From contig NZ_SOCT01000012.1 of NCBI RefSeq assembly GCF_004364435.1, positions 1-64,000 of the forward strand: 64,000 nucleotides of DNA, read 5' to 3'. The DNA comes from Pseudomonas sp. LP_7_YM. GTDB taxonomy: Bacteria > Pseudomonadota > Gammaproteobacteria > Pseudomonadales > Pseudomonadaceae. This document shows positions 7,111 to 16,067 of this stretch, piece after piece. The number at the start of each line of letters is the position of its first letter. The stretch's first letter is position 1. The notes beneath the pieces were generated by a model. The model was not told the DNA's origin, did not search any database, and worked only from the letters and a program-made list of their open reading frames with translations. The position numbers and the translations under genes were made by a program.

Positions 7111-8808
7111 TTAATGGACCAACATGCCGGTCAGCCAGTACGCCTGAACGTACGTGATGCAGCCGACGATAGCGGCGAAGAAGATGCTGTGCTTGAGGGT
7201 GAAGCGGAACAGGTCCGACTCTTTGCCGACCAGGCCGGTGGCCGCGCAGGCAACGGCAATCGATTGCGGTGAGATCATTTTGCCGGTCACGCCGCCGCTG
7301 GAATTGGCCGCCACCATCAACACGTCACTGACGCCCACCTGATGCGCGGTCGTCGCTTGCAGCGAGCCGAACAGAGCGTTGGATGATGTATCCGAACCGG
7401 TCAGGAACACGCCCAGCCAACCCAGAAACGGCGAAAAGAACGGGAATGCAGAACCCGTTGCCGCCAGCACGAGTGCCAGGGTGGTGGACATGCCCGAGTA
7501 GTTCATGACAAACGCGAACGACAACACCATGCCGATGGACATAATGGCCCAGCGCAGCTCGGTCAATGTCTCTTTGAAAGTGGTAAGGCCGGTTTTCACC
7601 CCGATGCGCAGGACGATCATTGCCAGTATTGCCGAAACCAGAATCGCGCTGCCCGTCGCTGCGAGCAGGTCGAATTTGTAAACGGCAGGCATCGCGACTG
7701 GATTGGCAACGATAGGCGCAACCTTCATTACCAGGTTGTCCAGGTGCGGCACCGGGAAACTCATGGTCAGTGCCTGCAACGCACCTCCTGCGGCGAACAG
7801 CGCCTTGAACGGCTTCAGCGTCCAGATCGTTACCACTGCGGTGAGAATCAGGAAAGGTGACCAGGCCTTGATGATGGTGGCGATGGAGTAGGGAGACTGG
7901 GTGGAGGTGCGTGGCTGTCCGAAGCCGCCCGGCGCACCGGCGATCACGCTCGCGCCACCTTCCGCACCGGCCGCTTGCGTGACTGCGGCGCGGGCCGGTT
8001 GCCAGACCTTGAGAAAGCAGGTCAGCGAGATCAGGCTGACCAGTGCCGAGGTGATGTCTGGCAGTTCCGGGCCGATGAAGTTGGAGGTCAGGAACTGCAC
8101 AATGGCAAAGCTGCCACCCGCCACCAACGCCGCTGGCCAGGTTTCTTTGACACCTTTCATACCGTCCATCATGAACATCAGCCAGAACGGCACGAACATC
8201 GACAGCAGCGGCAACTGGCGGCCTGCCATCGCGCCGATTTTAAAGGCGTCGATCCCGGAAACCTGACCCGCCACGATGACCGGGATCCCCAGTGCGCCGA
8301 ATGCTACCGGCGCGGTGTTGGCGATCAGGCACAGCCCTGCCGCGTACAGCGGGTTCAACCCCAGACCCACCAGCAAGGCTGCAGTGATCGCCACGGGCGC
8401 ACCGAAGCCTGCCGCGCCTTCCAGAAAGGCACCGAAGCAGAAGCCGATGAGCAAGACCTGCAAGCGCTGGTCGTCAGTGATCGACATGACCGAGCTGCGG
8501 ATGATCTCGAACTGGCCACTTTTGACGGTGAGTTTGTAGAGGAATACCGCCGCGACAATGATCCACGCGATGGGCCACAGACCGTAGAGGAAGCCGTAGA
8601 TCGCCGAGGCAATGGCCATGTCGGCTGGCATCTGAAACGCAAGGATCGCGATCAGCACCGCGAGCACGAGGGTGATGGTACCCGCCACGTGCCCTTTTAG
8701 CCGGAACACTGCCAGTGCCAGAAAGAAGAACACGATGGGAATCACTGCAACCAGTGCCGAAAGGCCCAGGCTGCCGAAAGGTGTGTAGAGCTGTTGCCAG
8801 GTTTGCAT
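7111..8808 (-). CDS. lldP: L-lactate permease
   Basis: 565 residues with about 12-14 hydrophobic segments, starting MQTWQQLYTPFGSLGLSALV. It is a LctP-family lactate (glycolate) proton symporter of the inner membrane; conserved stretches include GFCFGAFLEGAAGFGAPVAI and FLTGSDTSSNALFG. The longer frame to 8931 is rejected because ATG 8808 has AGGGG about 8 bases upstream and matches the family N-terminus. It is the first gene of lldP-lldD-dld, reading away from lldR across the control region with the LldR palindrome. Confidence 0.96.
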   Translation of the reverse strand: MQTWQQLYTPFGSLGLSALVAVIPIVFFFLALAVFRLKGHVAGTITLVLAVLIAILAFQMPADMAIASAIYGFLYGLWPIAWIIVAAVFLYKLTVKSGQFEIIRSSVMSITDDQRLQVLLIGFCFGAFLEGAAGFGAPVAITAALLVGLGLNPLYAAGLCLIANTAPVAFGALGIPVIVAGQVSGIDAFKIGAMAGRQLPLLSMFVPFWLMFMMDGMKGVKETWPAALVAGGSFAIVQFLTSNFIGPELPDITSALVSLISLTCFLKVWQPARAAVTQAAGAEGGASVIAGAPGGFGQPRTSTQSPYSIATIIKAWSPFLILTAVVTIWTLKPFKALFAAGGALQALTMSFPVPHLDNLVMKVAPIVANPVAMPAVYKFDLLAATGSAILVSAILAMIVLRIGVKTGLTTFKETLTELRWAIMSIGMVLSFAFVMNYSGMSTTLALVLAATGSAFPFFSPFLGWLGVFLTGSDTSSNALFGSLQATTAHQVGVSDVLMVAANSSGGVTGKMISPQSIAVACAATGLVGKESDLFRFTLKHSIFFAAIVGCITYVQAYWLTGMLVH

Positions 8809-9225
8809 GTTGGAGGCCCCTAGTTGTTTTTGGTTAGGCCCGGTGTCCATGTCGTACGTGCGCGGCTCCTGCAAGCGACGACTGAATGCCTGTCGTCCTG
8901 CGGGCGCTGACGAACGAGTCGCACAGCTCACCAGCTCAAGCCGATCACCGCCGTGACTGGCTTGCGGCGGGGAGGTCGATAGCCACCTGTCGCCGGCATC
9001 TGTAAATTGGTAATACCAATTTACAATGTCTTGGCGCTAGGTTAAAAGCCTCGGCGTTGGCGTGTCAATTTATGGCACTAAAACTTTTGTAGTACATGCT
9101 CGGTTGGGTGTCTGAGTTGGCTATTTGTTCTGCCTCTGCCGCGTGAACGTCTGTGCACAATCAGTGAAAAATATGTGCCCCCGCTGCATGTCAGGGGGGC
9201 TACCGGGGATGTGGGGTGAAGAGGT
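8809..9225. promoter_or_regulatory. lldP-lldR divergent control region
   Basis: The 417-bp interval between the divergent starts of lldP and lldR contains no gene. It holds the palindromic operator at 9001-9025. A TTTTGTAGTACATG stretch near 9083-9096 matches the FadR-type core less well and may be a weaker second site. Confidence 0.7.
9001..9025. promoter_or_regulatory. LldR operator (perfect palindrome)
   Basis: TGTAAATTGGT (9001-9011), AAT, then ACCAATTTACA (9015-9025): an uninterrupted 11-bp inverted repeat. Its centre TGGTAATACCA fits the TNGTNNNACNA core of FadR-subfamily GntR regulators, the class to which LldR belongs. It probably represses the lldP operon in the absence of lactate. 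Confidence 0.8.
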
Positions 9226-9993
9226 ATGGGCTTTGATCAGGTGCGTCAGCGGCGTTTGTCTGACGATATTGTCGAGCAGCTCGAAAGAATGATTCTGGAA
9301 GGCACGCTGAGGGCGGGAGGACGCTTGCCAGCCGAGCGCGCGCTGGCCGAGCAGTTCGGCGTGTCGCGTCCTTCCCTGCGTGAGGCCATTCAGAAACTGA
9401 CCGCCAAGGGCCTGCTGGTCAGCCGTCAGGGCGGTGGCAACTACGTCGTGGAGAGCCTGGGTTCAACGTTTAGCGATCCGCTGCTGCATCTTTTGGAAAG
9501 CAGTTCGGACGCGCAACGTGACCTGCTGGAATTTCGCCATACCCTTGAGGCGTCGTGTGCCTATTACGCCGCGATTCGCGCCACCGATGTCGATCGTACT
9601 CGGCTACGCGAAGCGTTCGATACCCTGCAGGACTGCTACAGCAGGGTCGATGAGGTAAGCCGTGCGGAAGAAGGCGCGGCCGATGCGAACTTTCATCTCG
9701 CCATTGCCGAAGCCAGCCACAATGCTGTGCTGCTGCACACCATTCGCGGGCTGTTCGATCTGCTCAAGCGTAACGTGGTGACAAACATCGGAGGGATGTA
9801 CAAGCAGCGTGCGGAGACCCGCGACATGCTGATCAATCAGCATCGCGAGTTGTACGCGGCGATCATCGAAGGGCGTGCGGACGACGCTCGTGAGGTATCG
9901 AGTCGTCATTTGCTGTATGTGCAGGAGGTGCTTGAAGAGGTCCGCCAGCAGGTTGAGCGAACTGCCCGGGCCGAGCGGCGTAACGGGATTTGA
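9226..9993 (+). CDS. lldR: Lactate-responsive GntR/FadR-family regulator
   Basis: 255 residues. The N-terminal winged helix-turn-helix (about residues 8-75; RLPAERALAEQFGVSRPSLREAIQKL) is followed by an all-helical FCD effector domain with metal-type residues (FRHTLEASCAYYA, NFHLAIAEASHN, QHRELYAAI). It is transcribed away from lldP and very probably controls it through the palindrome at 9001-9025, with lactate as the effector by analogy with the family. No autoregulatory site other than the shared palindrome was seen. Confidence 0.93.
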   Translation: MGFDQVRQRRLSDDIVEQLERMILEGTLRAGGRLPAERALAEQFGVSRPSLREAIQKLTAKGLLVSRQGGGNYVVESLGSTFSDPLLHLLESSSDAQRDLLEFRHTLEASCAYYAAIRATDVDRTRLREAFDTLQDCYSRVDEVSRAEEGAADANFHLAIAEASHNAVLLHTIRGLFDLLKRNVVTNIGGMYKQRAETRDMLINQHRELYAAIIEGRADDAREVSSRHLLYVQEVLEEVRQQVERTARAERRNGI

Positions 9994-10017
9994 TGTGTCT
10001 CCAGCTGTGAGCTGAAC

Positions 10018-10111
10018 ATGTGGGAGTGAGCTTGCTCACGAAAGCGTAGTTACAGCCGCTGGCGACGTTTTGACTGTGTTTTTCTATGCGTGAGCACGCG
10101 CACTCCCACAG
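10018..10111. repeat. REPIN (two inverted REP sequences)
   Basis: GTGGGAGTGAGCTTGCTCACGAAAGC and, inverted, GCGTGAGCACGCGCACTCCCAC flank about 45 bases between the convergent lldR and smpB genes. The GTGGGAG...GCTTGCTC core is the typical Pseudomonas REP motif. Confidence 0.8.
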
Positions 10112-10151
10112 ATTCTGAGTGATTCAGAACCTGTGAGTGATGCGTGACACA

Positions 10152-10634
10152 TCAGTCGTCCTTGCCCTTGGTGCGCACAGCACGTTGCAACTCGCGATCG
10201 GAATCGCGCTCGCGCTCGGTGTGGCGCTTGTCGTATTCCTTCTTACCCTTGCCCAGCGCAATCTCGCACTTGATCAAGTGCTGCTTCCAGTAAAGGGAGA
10301 GCGCGACGGACGCATAGCCTTTTTGCGAAACAGCCGTGATGAGCTTGTCCAGCTCACGCTTGTTGAGCAACAGTTTACGGGTGCGTGTCGGGTCAGCGAT
10401 GACGTGGGTACTGGCTGTGGTCAACGGCGAGATATGGCAACCCATCAGCCAGGCCTCACCGTCCTTGAGCAGCACGTAACTGTCCACCAACTGCACCTTG
10501 TTGGCACGCAGGCTTTTTACTTCCCAACCGGCCAGGACCAGACCGGCCTCGAACTTGTGTTCGATGAAGTAATCGTGTCGCGCCTTTTTATTCTGCGCGA
10601 TGGTCCCTGTGGGATGTTTCTTGAGCTTGGCCAT
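10152..10634 (-). CDS. smpB: SsrA-binding protein SmpB
   Basis: 160 residues. It binds the tRNA-like domain of tmRNA and brings it to stalled ribosomes. The OB-fold core (FEAGLVLAGWEVKSLRA, then DSYVLLKDGEAWLMGCHISP) is complete, and the C-terminal tail is rich in Lys/Arg (KKEYDKRHTERERDSDREL), as needed for entering the decoding channel. Its partner ssrA is 8 kb to the left, with the lld regulon between. It stands as a single gene divergent from the sodium symporter. Confidence 0.98.
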   Translation of the reverse strand: MAKLKKHPTGTIAQNKKARHDYFIEHKFEAGLVLAGWEVKSLRANKVQLVDSYVLLKDGEAWLMGCHISPLTTASTHVIADPTRTRKLLLNKRELDKLITAVSQKGYASVALSLYWKQHLIKCEIALGKGKKEYDKRHTERERDSDRELQRAVRTKGKDD

Positions 10635-10763
10635 AGGCGACGCATTATAGGGATCAACGCGGCTCTAGGCTATGGGCTGCGCTCCTCTAAAGCTACGTGC
10701 TTGAGCACGATGAGCGAATCCCGGACAATGCGCGATCTTTTTTGCGTGTTGGGCGTGTCAACG

Positions 10764-12167
10764 ATGTCGACGGACAAGGTTTCAGTCCACGGTAGCTGGG
10801 CGAGTCGCTGGGTATTCATTCTGGCCGCCACAGGCTCTGCGGTGGGGTTGGGCAGTATATGGAAATTCCCCTACATGGTCGGCGTCTACGGCGGCGGCGC
10901 GTTCGTGATCGTGTTTCTGGCATGCATCGCGCTGATCGGTATTCCGGTGATGATGGCCGAGACCCTGATTGGCAGGCGTGCCCGGCAAAGCCCGGCCAAC
11001 GCCTTGAAGGTCCTGGCGCTGGAAGCGGGTCATTCGAGCAAATGGTCTTGGGGTGCGTTTGCCGGAATGATCACCGCGCTGTTGATTCTTTCTTTTTATA
11101 GCGTGGTGGGCGGCTGGTCGCTGGAGTACATCGTCGATGTTGGCAAGGGCGATTTCCATGCAGTGACGCCTGACGGTGTCGGCGCCTTTTTCGCTGAGAT
11201 GATTGCCGACCCTTGGCGTCTGGTGGCGTGGCACACGCTGTTCATGCTGCTGTCGGCAATCACGATCGCCAAGGGCGTCAACGCAGGTCTGGAGCGCAGC
11301 TTGCGTGTCCTGATGCCGCTGCTGTTCCTGCTGATGCTGATCCTGCTGGGCTACAGCCTGACAACCGGGCACTTTATGGAAGGCGTGCATTTCATGTTCG
11401 ACTTCAAGCCGGAAAAAATCATGGATGGCCTGCTGCCGGCCATGGGTCACGCGTTCTTCTCACTGAGTGTCGGCGTGGGCTCGATCATGATCTACGGCGC
11501 TTACATGACCAAGGAGGCGTCGATCAGTGCGACCGTAGTCGGTGTGGCGCTGCTGGACACCTTTGTTTCGCTGCTGGCCGGCCTTGCACTGTTCCCGATC
11601 GTCTTCGCTGCAGGCCTGAACCCTGGCGAAGGGCCTGGCCTGATGTTCGTCACCTTGCCTTACGCGTTTGGTAACGTGGCCTTCGGCACCGTAATGGGTG
11701 TGTTGTTCTTCATTCTTGTCGCTGTAGCAGCGTGGAGCTCGGCGATTTCGCTGCTGGAACCGATGGTGGCGTATCTGGTGGAGCGTACGAAGGTACGCCG
11801 CGGCTGGGTAACCTTCTGGCTGTCTTTCATCTGCTGGTTCGTGGGCTTGGGGACGGTGTTTTCGTTCAACATCTGGAAACAGGCGAAATTTTTCGTGAAC
11901 GAAGGCGGTATCTTTCACCTCTACCAGTGGGGTGCGACGGCGGGGCTGGACTTCTTTGGCGTGATCGATTTCTTCACGTCCAGGATCATGCTGCCGCTGG
12001 GTGGATTGTGTTTTGTGATTTTCGCAGGTTGGGTGATGGGGCGTGAGGCAGTGCGCGACGAATTGTCGGTACGCAGCCCGGCTCTGTTCGCTTTGACGTT
12101 CTTTTTGATGCGCTACGTGGCGCCGATCGGCATTCTGATTGTATTTGCCGCTCAGCTTTGGAAATAA
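10764..12167 (+). CDS. Sodium-dependent transporter of the neurotransmitter:sodium symporter (SNF) family
   Basis: 467 residues with about 12 membrane helices. The family hallmark near the N-terminus is ATGSAVGLGSIWKFPYMVG, the unwound helix 1 that binds Na+ and substrate. ATG 10764 is chosen because the family's Trp-Arg/Ser-Arg-rich start (GSWASRWVFILAATGSAVGL) follows at once. The open frame extends far upstream only because it overlaps smpB on the other strand. The substrate is probably an amino acid or related amine, but which one cannot be read from the sequence. Confidence 0.9.
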   Translation: MSTDKVSVHGSWASRWVFILAATGSAVGLGSIWKFPYMVGVYGGGAFVIVFLACIALIGIPVMMAETLIGRRARQSPANALKVLALEAGHSSKWSWGAFAGMITALLILSFYSVVGGWSLEYIVDVGKGDFHAVTPDGVGAFFAEMIADPWRLVAWHTLFMLLSAITIAKGVNAGLERSLRVLMPLLFLLMLILLGYSLTTGHFMEGVHFMFDFKPEKIMDGLLPAMGHAFFSLSVGVGSIMIYGAYMTKEASISATVVGVALLDTFVSLLAGLALFPIVFAAGLNPGEGPGLMFVTLPYAFGNVAFGTVMGVLFFILVAVAAWSSAISLLEPMVAYLVERTKVRRGWVTFWLSFICWFVGLGTVFSFNIWKQAKFFVNEGGIFHLYQWGATAGLDFFGVIDFFTSRIMLPLGGLCFVIFAGWVMGREAVRDELSVRSPALFALTFFLMRYVAPIGILIVFAAQLWK

Positions 12168-12174
12168 CGCTGAC

Positions 12175-12609
12175 ATGACTACGCATATTCAACGTTCGGC
12201 TCTTTTGCCCTACCCGGCACAGGCGCTGTATGACCTGGTCAACGATGTAGCCCGCTATTCGGAGTTTCTGCCGTGGTGCTCCGGCGCTACCGTTCTCGAC
12301 CAGAGCGACACGTCCATGCGTGCACGGGTCGAAGTGGCAAAGGGCGGGCTGAGTCAGCATTTTGTCACTCGCAATACGCTGACACCGGGGCAGACCATCG
12401 AGATGAATCTTGAGGAAGGGCCGTTCAGCCAACTGCATGGTGTCTGGACGTTCAAGGCTTTGAACGAGAAGGCCTGCAAGATCAGTCTCGACCTGTCCTT
12501 CGACTATTCCGGCTCTATCGTGCGTGCAACGCTCGGACCTCTGTTCAATCAGGCTGCCAATACCCTGGTCGATGCTTTTTGCCAGCGCGCCAAAGAGTTG
12601 CATGGCTGA
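12175..12609 (+). CDS. ratA: RatA/CoQ10-type START-domain protein
   Basis: 144 residues. A polyketide cyclase/START-like fold with the usual LLPYPAQALYDLVNDVARYSEFLPWC beginning. Members are annotated as RatA toxin (blocks 50S joining in E. coli) or as a coenzyme Q-binding protein; the second role is common to bacterial COQ10 homologues. Starts at ATG 12175, 7 bases after the preceding gene, and its stop overlaps the start of rnfH, so the pair is translationally coupled. Confidence 0.85.
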   Translation: MTTHIQRSALLPYPAQALYDLVNDVARYSEFLPWCSGATVLDQSDTSMRARVEVAKGGLSQHFVTRNTLTPGQTIEMNLEEGPFSQLHGVWTFKALNEKACKISLDLSFDYSGSIVRATLGPLFNQAANTLVDAFCQRAKELHG

Positions 12610-12922
12610 GCCGAAGATCGTCGTCGAAGTGGTGTATGGGACAGCTGAGCGCCAGGAGCTGATTGCGCTTGACGTGCCTGCCGGAACGACCGCGCTGGAG
12701 GCTGTCCAGCTTTCGGGTATGGCCCGGCGTTTTCCAGAGCTGGATCTTACCCAGTGCCCTCTCGGTATTTTTGGCCAGGTTTTAACGGCTCCTGAGATAC
12801 GGCGTCTTGAATCCGGTGACCGGGTGGAACTCTACCGACCGCTGTTTGCCGACCCAAAAGAAGTACGCCGCCTACGTGCACAGAAGGCTGCGCTGGCGAA
12901 AAAGCAGGCCAGATCGATTTAA
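12602..12922 (+). CDS. rnfH: RnfH/UPF0125 family protein (RatB)
   Basis: 106 residues with a ubiquitin-like beta-grasp fold (VEVVYGTAERQELIALDVPAGTTALEAV; GDRVELYRPLFADPKEVRRLRA). The family is always next to ratA; its role is uncertain, despite the names RnfH and RatB. The ATG at 12602 overlaps the ratA stop by 8 bases. Ends in a Lys/Ala-rich tail just before a strong terminator. Confidence 0.9.
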   Translation: MAEPKIVVEVVYGTAERQELIALDVPAGTTALEAVQLSGMARRFPELDLTQCPLGIFGQVLTAPEIRRLESGDRVELYRPLFADPKEVRRLRAQKAALAKKQARSI

Positions 12923-12951
12923 ATTTTGCATCGGCTCGATTTGGCAGACGT

Positions 12952-12980
12952 AAAAAAACCCGGCATTGCCGGGCTTTTTA
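12952..12980. terminator. Bidirectional terminator between rnfH and bamE
   Basis: CCCGGC-ATT-GCCGGG with an A run on the left and T run on the right, between convergent genes. It can serve both strands. Confidence 0.9.
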
Positions 12981-13009
12981 GTGCTGCTGATTTGGGGAAG
13001 CAGCGAGGA

Positions 13010-13534
13010 TCAGCGTGGATCGGTATCCAGCGGTTCCTGAGTCGGGACTGGAACGGTTTCGACTTTGTCGACGTCGTTCTGGATTTGCTCAAGCAGGGAG
13101 CCAGGCTTCGGCGGCTCTTCCTTCTGAGGCTGATCGCCTTTGTTTTCGGGGGCTACAGTGGTGTCGCTGCCTTTTCCGAGGATGGCCTCGTCGCGGCTTA
13201 CACCTGGCTTGAAGTCGCCGGAAAGGCTGGCCAACTGATCGCTACCGTCGAAGATCAGGCTGACCCGTTCCTGCTGGCGCTCACCCCCACCTGGCTGAAG
13301 GCTGTACAGGTAGTCCCAGCGATCAGGGTGAAAGGTGTCGCTCAGCAAGGGGTTGCCCATGATAAACCGTACTTGCCGTCGGGTCATTCCCGGACGCAAC
13401 TGGTCTATCATGTCCTGCGTGACGACATTGCCCTGTTGGATGTCGATTTTATAAACCCCGGGGAATGAACAACCGGCGAGTGCGAGCAGTCCCACGAAGG
13501 TGAAACTGGTTAGCAAGAGCTTGGTGTTTTGCAT
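13010..13534 (-). CDS. bamE: Outer-membrane assembly lipoprotein BamE (OmlA/SmpA)
   Basis: 174 residues. A lipobox LALAGC with Cys22 makes it a lipoprotein. The BamE domain follows (QGNVVTQDMIDQLRPGMTRRQVRFIMGNPLL, then WDYLYSLQPGGGERQQERVSLIFDG). It helps the Bam complex insert beta-barrel proteins. The tail (about residues 130-174) is longer than in E. coli and rich in Pro/Glu/Lys, as is usual in Pseudomonas OmlA. Divergent from fur, with only 98 bases between starts, so the two promoters overlap. Confidence 0.95.
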   Translation of the reverse strand: MQNTKLLLTSFTFVGLLALAGCSFPGVYKIDIQQGNVVTQDMIDQLRPGMTRRQVRFIMGNPLLSDTFHPDRWDYLYSLQPGGGERQQERVSLIFDGSDQLASLSGDFKPGVSRDEAILGKGSDTTVAPENKGDQPQKEEPPKPGSLLEQIQNDVDKVETVPVPTQEPLDTDPR

Positions 13535-13632
13535 CGGTGGGCGACTTCCACTATCTTGGCTGGGACAACGTAAACCCCGATCATACCTGCATTAAGAGAA
13601 GCTGCGAAGCAGCGTCTGCGAGAAAGCTGACC

Positions 13633-14040
13633 ATGGTTGAAAATAGCGAACTACGCAAAGCTGGACTAAAAGTGACCCTGCCGCGGGTGAAGATCCTTCA
13701 AATGCTCGATTCTGCAGAGCAGCGCCACATGAGTGCGGAGGACGTCTACAAGGCGCTTATGGAGGCCAACGAAGACGTCGGTCTGGCAACGGTTTACCGC
13801 GTTTTGACTCAGTTCGAAGCAGCCGGGTTGGTGGTACGCCACAACTTCGACGGCGGTCATGCCGTGTTCGAGCTGGCCGATGGAGGCCACCACGACCATA
13901 TGGTCAACGTGGAGTCCGGTGAGGTGATCGAGTTTTTCGACGAAGAAATCGAAAAGCTGCAGAAAGCCATTGTGGTCAAGCACGGCTTCGAGCTGGTGGA
14001 CCACAATCTGGTGCTCTACGTACGCAAGAAAAAAGCGTAA
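13633..14040 (+). CDS. fur: Ferric uptake regulator Fur
   Basis: 135 residues. Iron-responsive repressor with an N-terminal winged helix (KVTLPRVKILQMLDSAEQRHMSAEDVYKAL) and the metal-binding GGHHDHMVNVESGEVIEF stretch. The start at ATG 13633 gives the family's MVENSELRKAGLKVTLPR; the open frame to the left has no match. The protein contains no cysteine at all: the site that is often Cys after HHDHMV is Asn. Metal binding must therefore rely on His/Asp/Glu only. Divergent from bamE, followed by a perfect terminator. Confidence 0.97.
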   Translation: MVENSELRKAGLKVTLPRVKILQMLDSAEQRHMSAEDVYKALMEANEDVGLATVYRVLTQFEAAGLVVRHNFDGGHAVFELADGGHHDHMVNVESGEVIEFFDEEIEKLQKAIVVKHGFELVDHNLVLYVRKKKA

Positions 14041-14057
14041 GTTTTTTTCTGATACAC

Positions 14058-14090
14058 AAGAAAGGCGACCCTGTGGTCGCCTTTCTTGTT
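14058..14090 (+). terminator. Terminator after fur
   Basis: A perfect 13-bp stem (AAGAAAGGCGACC, loop CTGT, GGTCGCCTTTCTT) followed by GTTT. It lies between fur and the convergent recN and may work for fur only. Confidence 0.88.
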
Positions 14091-14199
14091 TCAGATGCAT
14101 GCATCTGATGGGCAGCGTTATGAAGCCTAGAGTGGCAGCGTGTTGGCGAGACGGGTGGATCAGTTGCCCGACTCGCGTAATACATTCAATGAAAGCGTC

Positions 14200-15873
14200 T
14201 CAGGACCTTGCCGCCACGACCATTTTTTTGGCATGAGCCAGCGATTCCTTGGTCAGATCGATCCCGCCCAGCATCCTCGCCACTTCTTCCACCCTTTCGC
14301 TCTTGCTGAGTTTGGAAACTGCTGTGCGCGTGGCTTCTTCTTCGCGAACCTTGTGCACGAACAAATGCTGGTGACCCTGTGCAGCCACCTGCGGCAAGTG
14401 AGTAACGGTCATGACCTGACCGCGTTCGCCCAGTCGACGCAGTAACTGCCCGACAATCTCTGCAGTCGGACCACCGATACCGACATCCACTTCGTCGAAC
14501 ACCAGGGTTGGAATACGGGAAGTCTGTGCAGTGATCACCTGGATCGCCAGGCTGATTCGCGACAGCTCGCCGCCCGATGCCACTTTTGCCAGTGCCTTCA
14601 GTGGTTGGCCGGGGTTGGCGCTTACCAGCAGTTCAACCTGTTCGAGGCCGTTAGGCGACAGCTCTTTGTCGACGTTTTTGCGCAGCTCAATATTGAAGCG
14701 TCCGCCGGGCATGCCCAGTCGCTGGATTTCATGTTCCACCGCATGCGCCAGTTCCGGTGCTGCGCGATGACGCAGGTCGCTCAATTCGCGGGCCTTTTCC
14801 TGATAGTGTCGGGCGTAAGAAGCCAGCTCATGCTCAAGGCGCTCAATGGCTTCGTCGTTGGCATTCAACGTTTCGATTTCGTCCAGCAGCTTCTGATGCA
14901 GCGCCGGAACTTCAGTCGGCTGTACCCGGTGCTTGCGCGCCAGCGTATAGATGGTGTCCAGTCGTTCTTCGATCTGTTGCAGGCGCGCCGGATCTGCCTC
15001 GAAGCGATCCAGAAAACGGTTGATCTCGCCGACCGCTTCCTCGACCTGAATCTGCGCACTGGAAAGCAGATTGGTCGCCTCGTTCAGCGCATCCGGCGAG
15101 TTGTTCACACTGGTCAGACGATTAAGGCTGGCCGTCAGCGCATTCAGCGCGTTGCCTGAGTCGCTTTCGCTGCATAGCTCGACCACTTGGCGGCAAATAC
15201 CGAGCAGGCTTTCGGCGTTGGTCAGCGTCGCGTGTTCCTGTTCGAGCAACTCCAGTTCGTTCTCACCCAGGCTCACGCCTTCGAGTTCTTCGAGCTGATA
15301 GCTGAGCAACTGGTGTTTGGCACGCTGTTCATCGCCGGAGTTGGATAGGCGCTCCAGTTCGTGACGGGTCTGACGCCAGCGCTGAGCTGCCAAATGAACC
15401 TGACGCGCAAGGTCGGTGGCGCCAGCGTATTCGTCCAGCAGGCGGCGATGAGTGTCGGTCTTGAGCAGGGACTGATGTTCGTGCTGGCTGTGGATGTCGA
15501 TCACCAGTTCGCCCAGCGCTTTCAGATCGCCCTGAGGGCATGGAGTGCCATTTATATAGGAGCGTGAGCGACCTTCGGCGGTGATGACTCTGCGCAGGAT
15601 GCACGGCCCGTCGGTTTCCAGGTCACGCTCGGCAAGCCAGGCGCGAGCTTCAGGAATGTCGGCAACATCGAAGGTGGCCAGGATATCGGCCTTGTCGGCA
15701 CCCGGTCTCACTACGCCGCTGTCAGCGCGATCACCCAGGGTCAGACCCAGGGCGTCGAGCATGATCGACTTGCCGGCCCCGGTTTCCCCGGTGATGACGC
15801 TCATGCCGCGATCCAGTTCGAGATCGAGGTGTTCCACGATAGCGTAGTTATGTATGGACAGGTGCAGCAGCAT
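14200..15873 (-). CDS. recN: DNA repair protein RecN
   Basis: 557 residues. An SMC-like ATPase for double-strand break repair: Walker A GETGAGKS at residues 29-36, a long coiled-coil centre, and the C-terminal Walker B/D-loop stretch (TLVFDEVDVGIGG). ATG 15873 yields the standard MLLHLSIHNYAIVEHLDLEL; the longer frame upstream is not supported. A LexA box 25 bases upstream indicates SOS control. Confidence 0.97.
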   Translation of the reverse strand: MLLHLSIHNYAIVEHLDLELDRGMSVITGETGAGKSIMLDALGLTLGDRADSGVVRPGADKADILATFDVADIPEARAWLAERDLETDGPCILRRVITAEGRSRSYINGTPCPQGDLKALGELVIDIHSQHEHQSLLKTDTHRRLLDEYAGATDLARQVHLAAQRWRQTRHELERLSNSGDEQRAKHQLLSYQLEELEGVSLGENELELLEQEHATLTNAESLLGICRQVVELCSESDSGNALNALTASLNRLTSVNNSPDALNEATNLLSSAQIQVEEAVGEINRFLDRFEADPARLQQIEERLDTIYTLARKHRVQPTEVPALHQKLLDEIETLNANDEAIERLEHELASYARHYQEKARELSDLRHRAAPELAHAVEHEIQRLGMPGGRFNIELRKNVDKELSPNGLEQVELLVSANPGQPLKALAKVASGGELSRISLAIQVITAQTSRIPTLVFDEVDVGIGGPTAEIVGQLLRRLGERGQVMTVTHLPQVAAQGHQHLFVHKVREEEATRTAVSKLSKSERVEEVARMLGGIDLTKESLAHAKKMVVAARS

Positions 15874-15897
15874 AAGGGCGGCTCCCAAGCGATTTGT

Positions 15898-15913
15898 CTG
15901 GTTATTTATACAG
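15898..15913. promoter_or_regulatory. LexA box of recN
   Basis: CTG GTTATTTATA CAG fits the CTG-N10-CAG SOS box with an AT-rich centre. It ends 25 bases before the recN start on the minus strand. Confidence 0.8.
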
Positions 15914-16067
15914 TGTTTTGCGGTGGACTGACAATGCCCCTTCTGGTAACGATTTGACAGGCGGTAAAAAATTTTTAGCACCGATCCAGCGTTTTGGCGG
16001 CTTCCACCCAAGGCGAGCCTAGTCGGCAAATTTGTAGGGTTATTCGCCTTCTCCTGCAACCAAACCC

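Noticed and set aside
8809..8931. N-terminal extension of lldP
   Set aside because: Arg/Ser-rich and not hydrophobic; the start at 8808 fits the family and has a ribosome site.
10137..10763. N-terminal extension of the sodium symporter through smpB
   Set aside because: The extra 209 codons are antisense to smpB and have no match to the family; the true start is at 10764.
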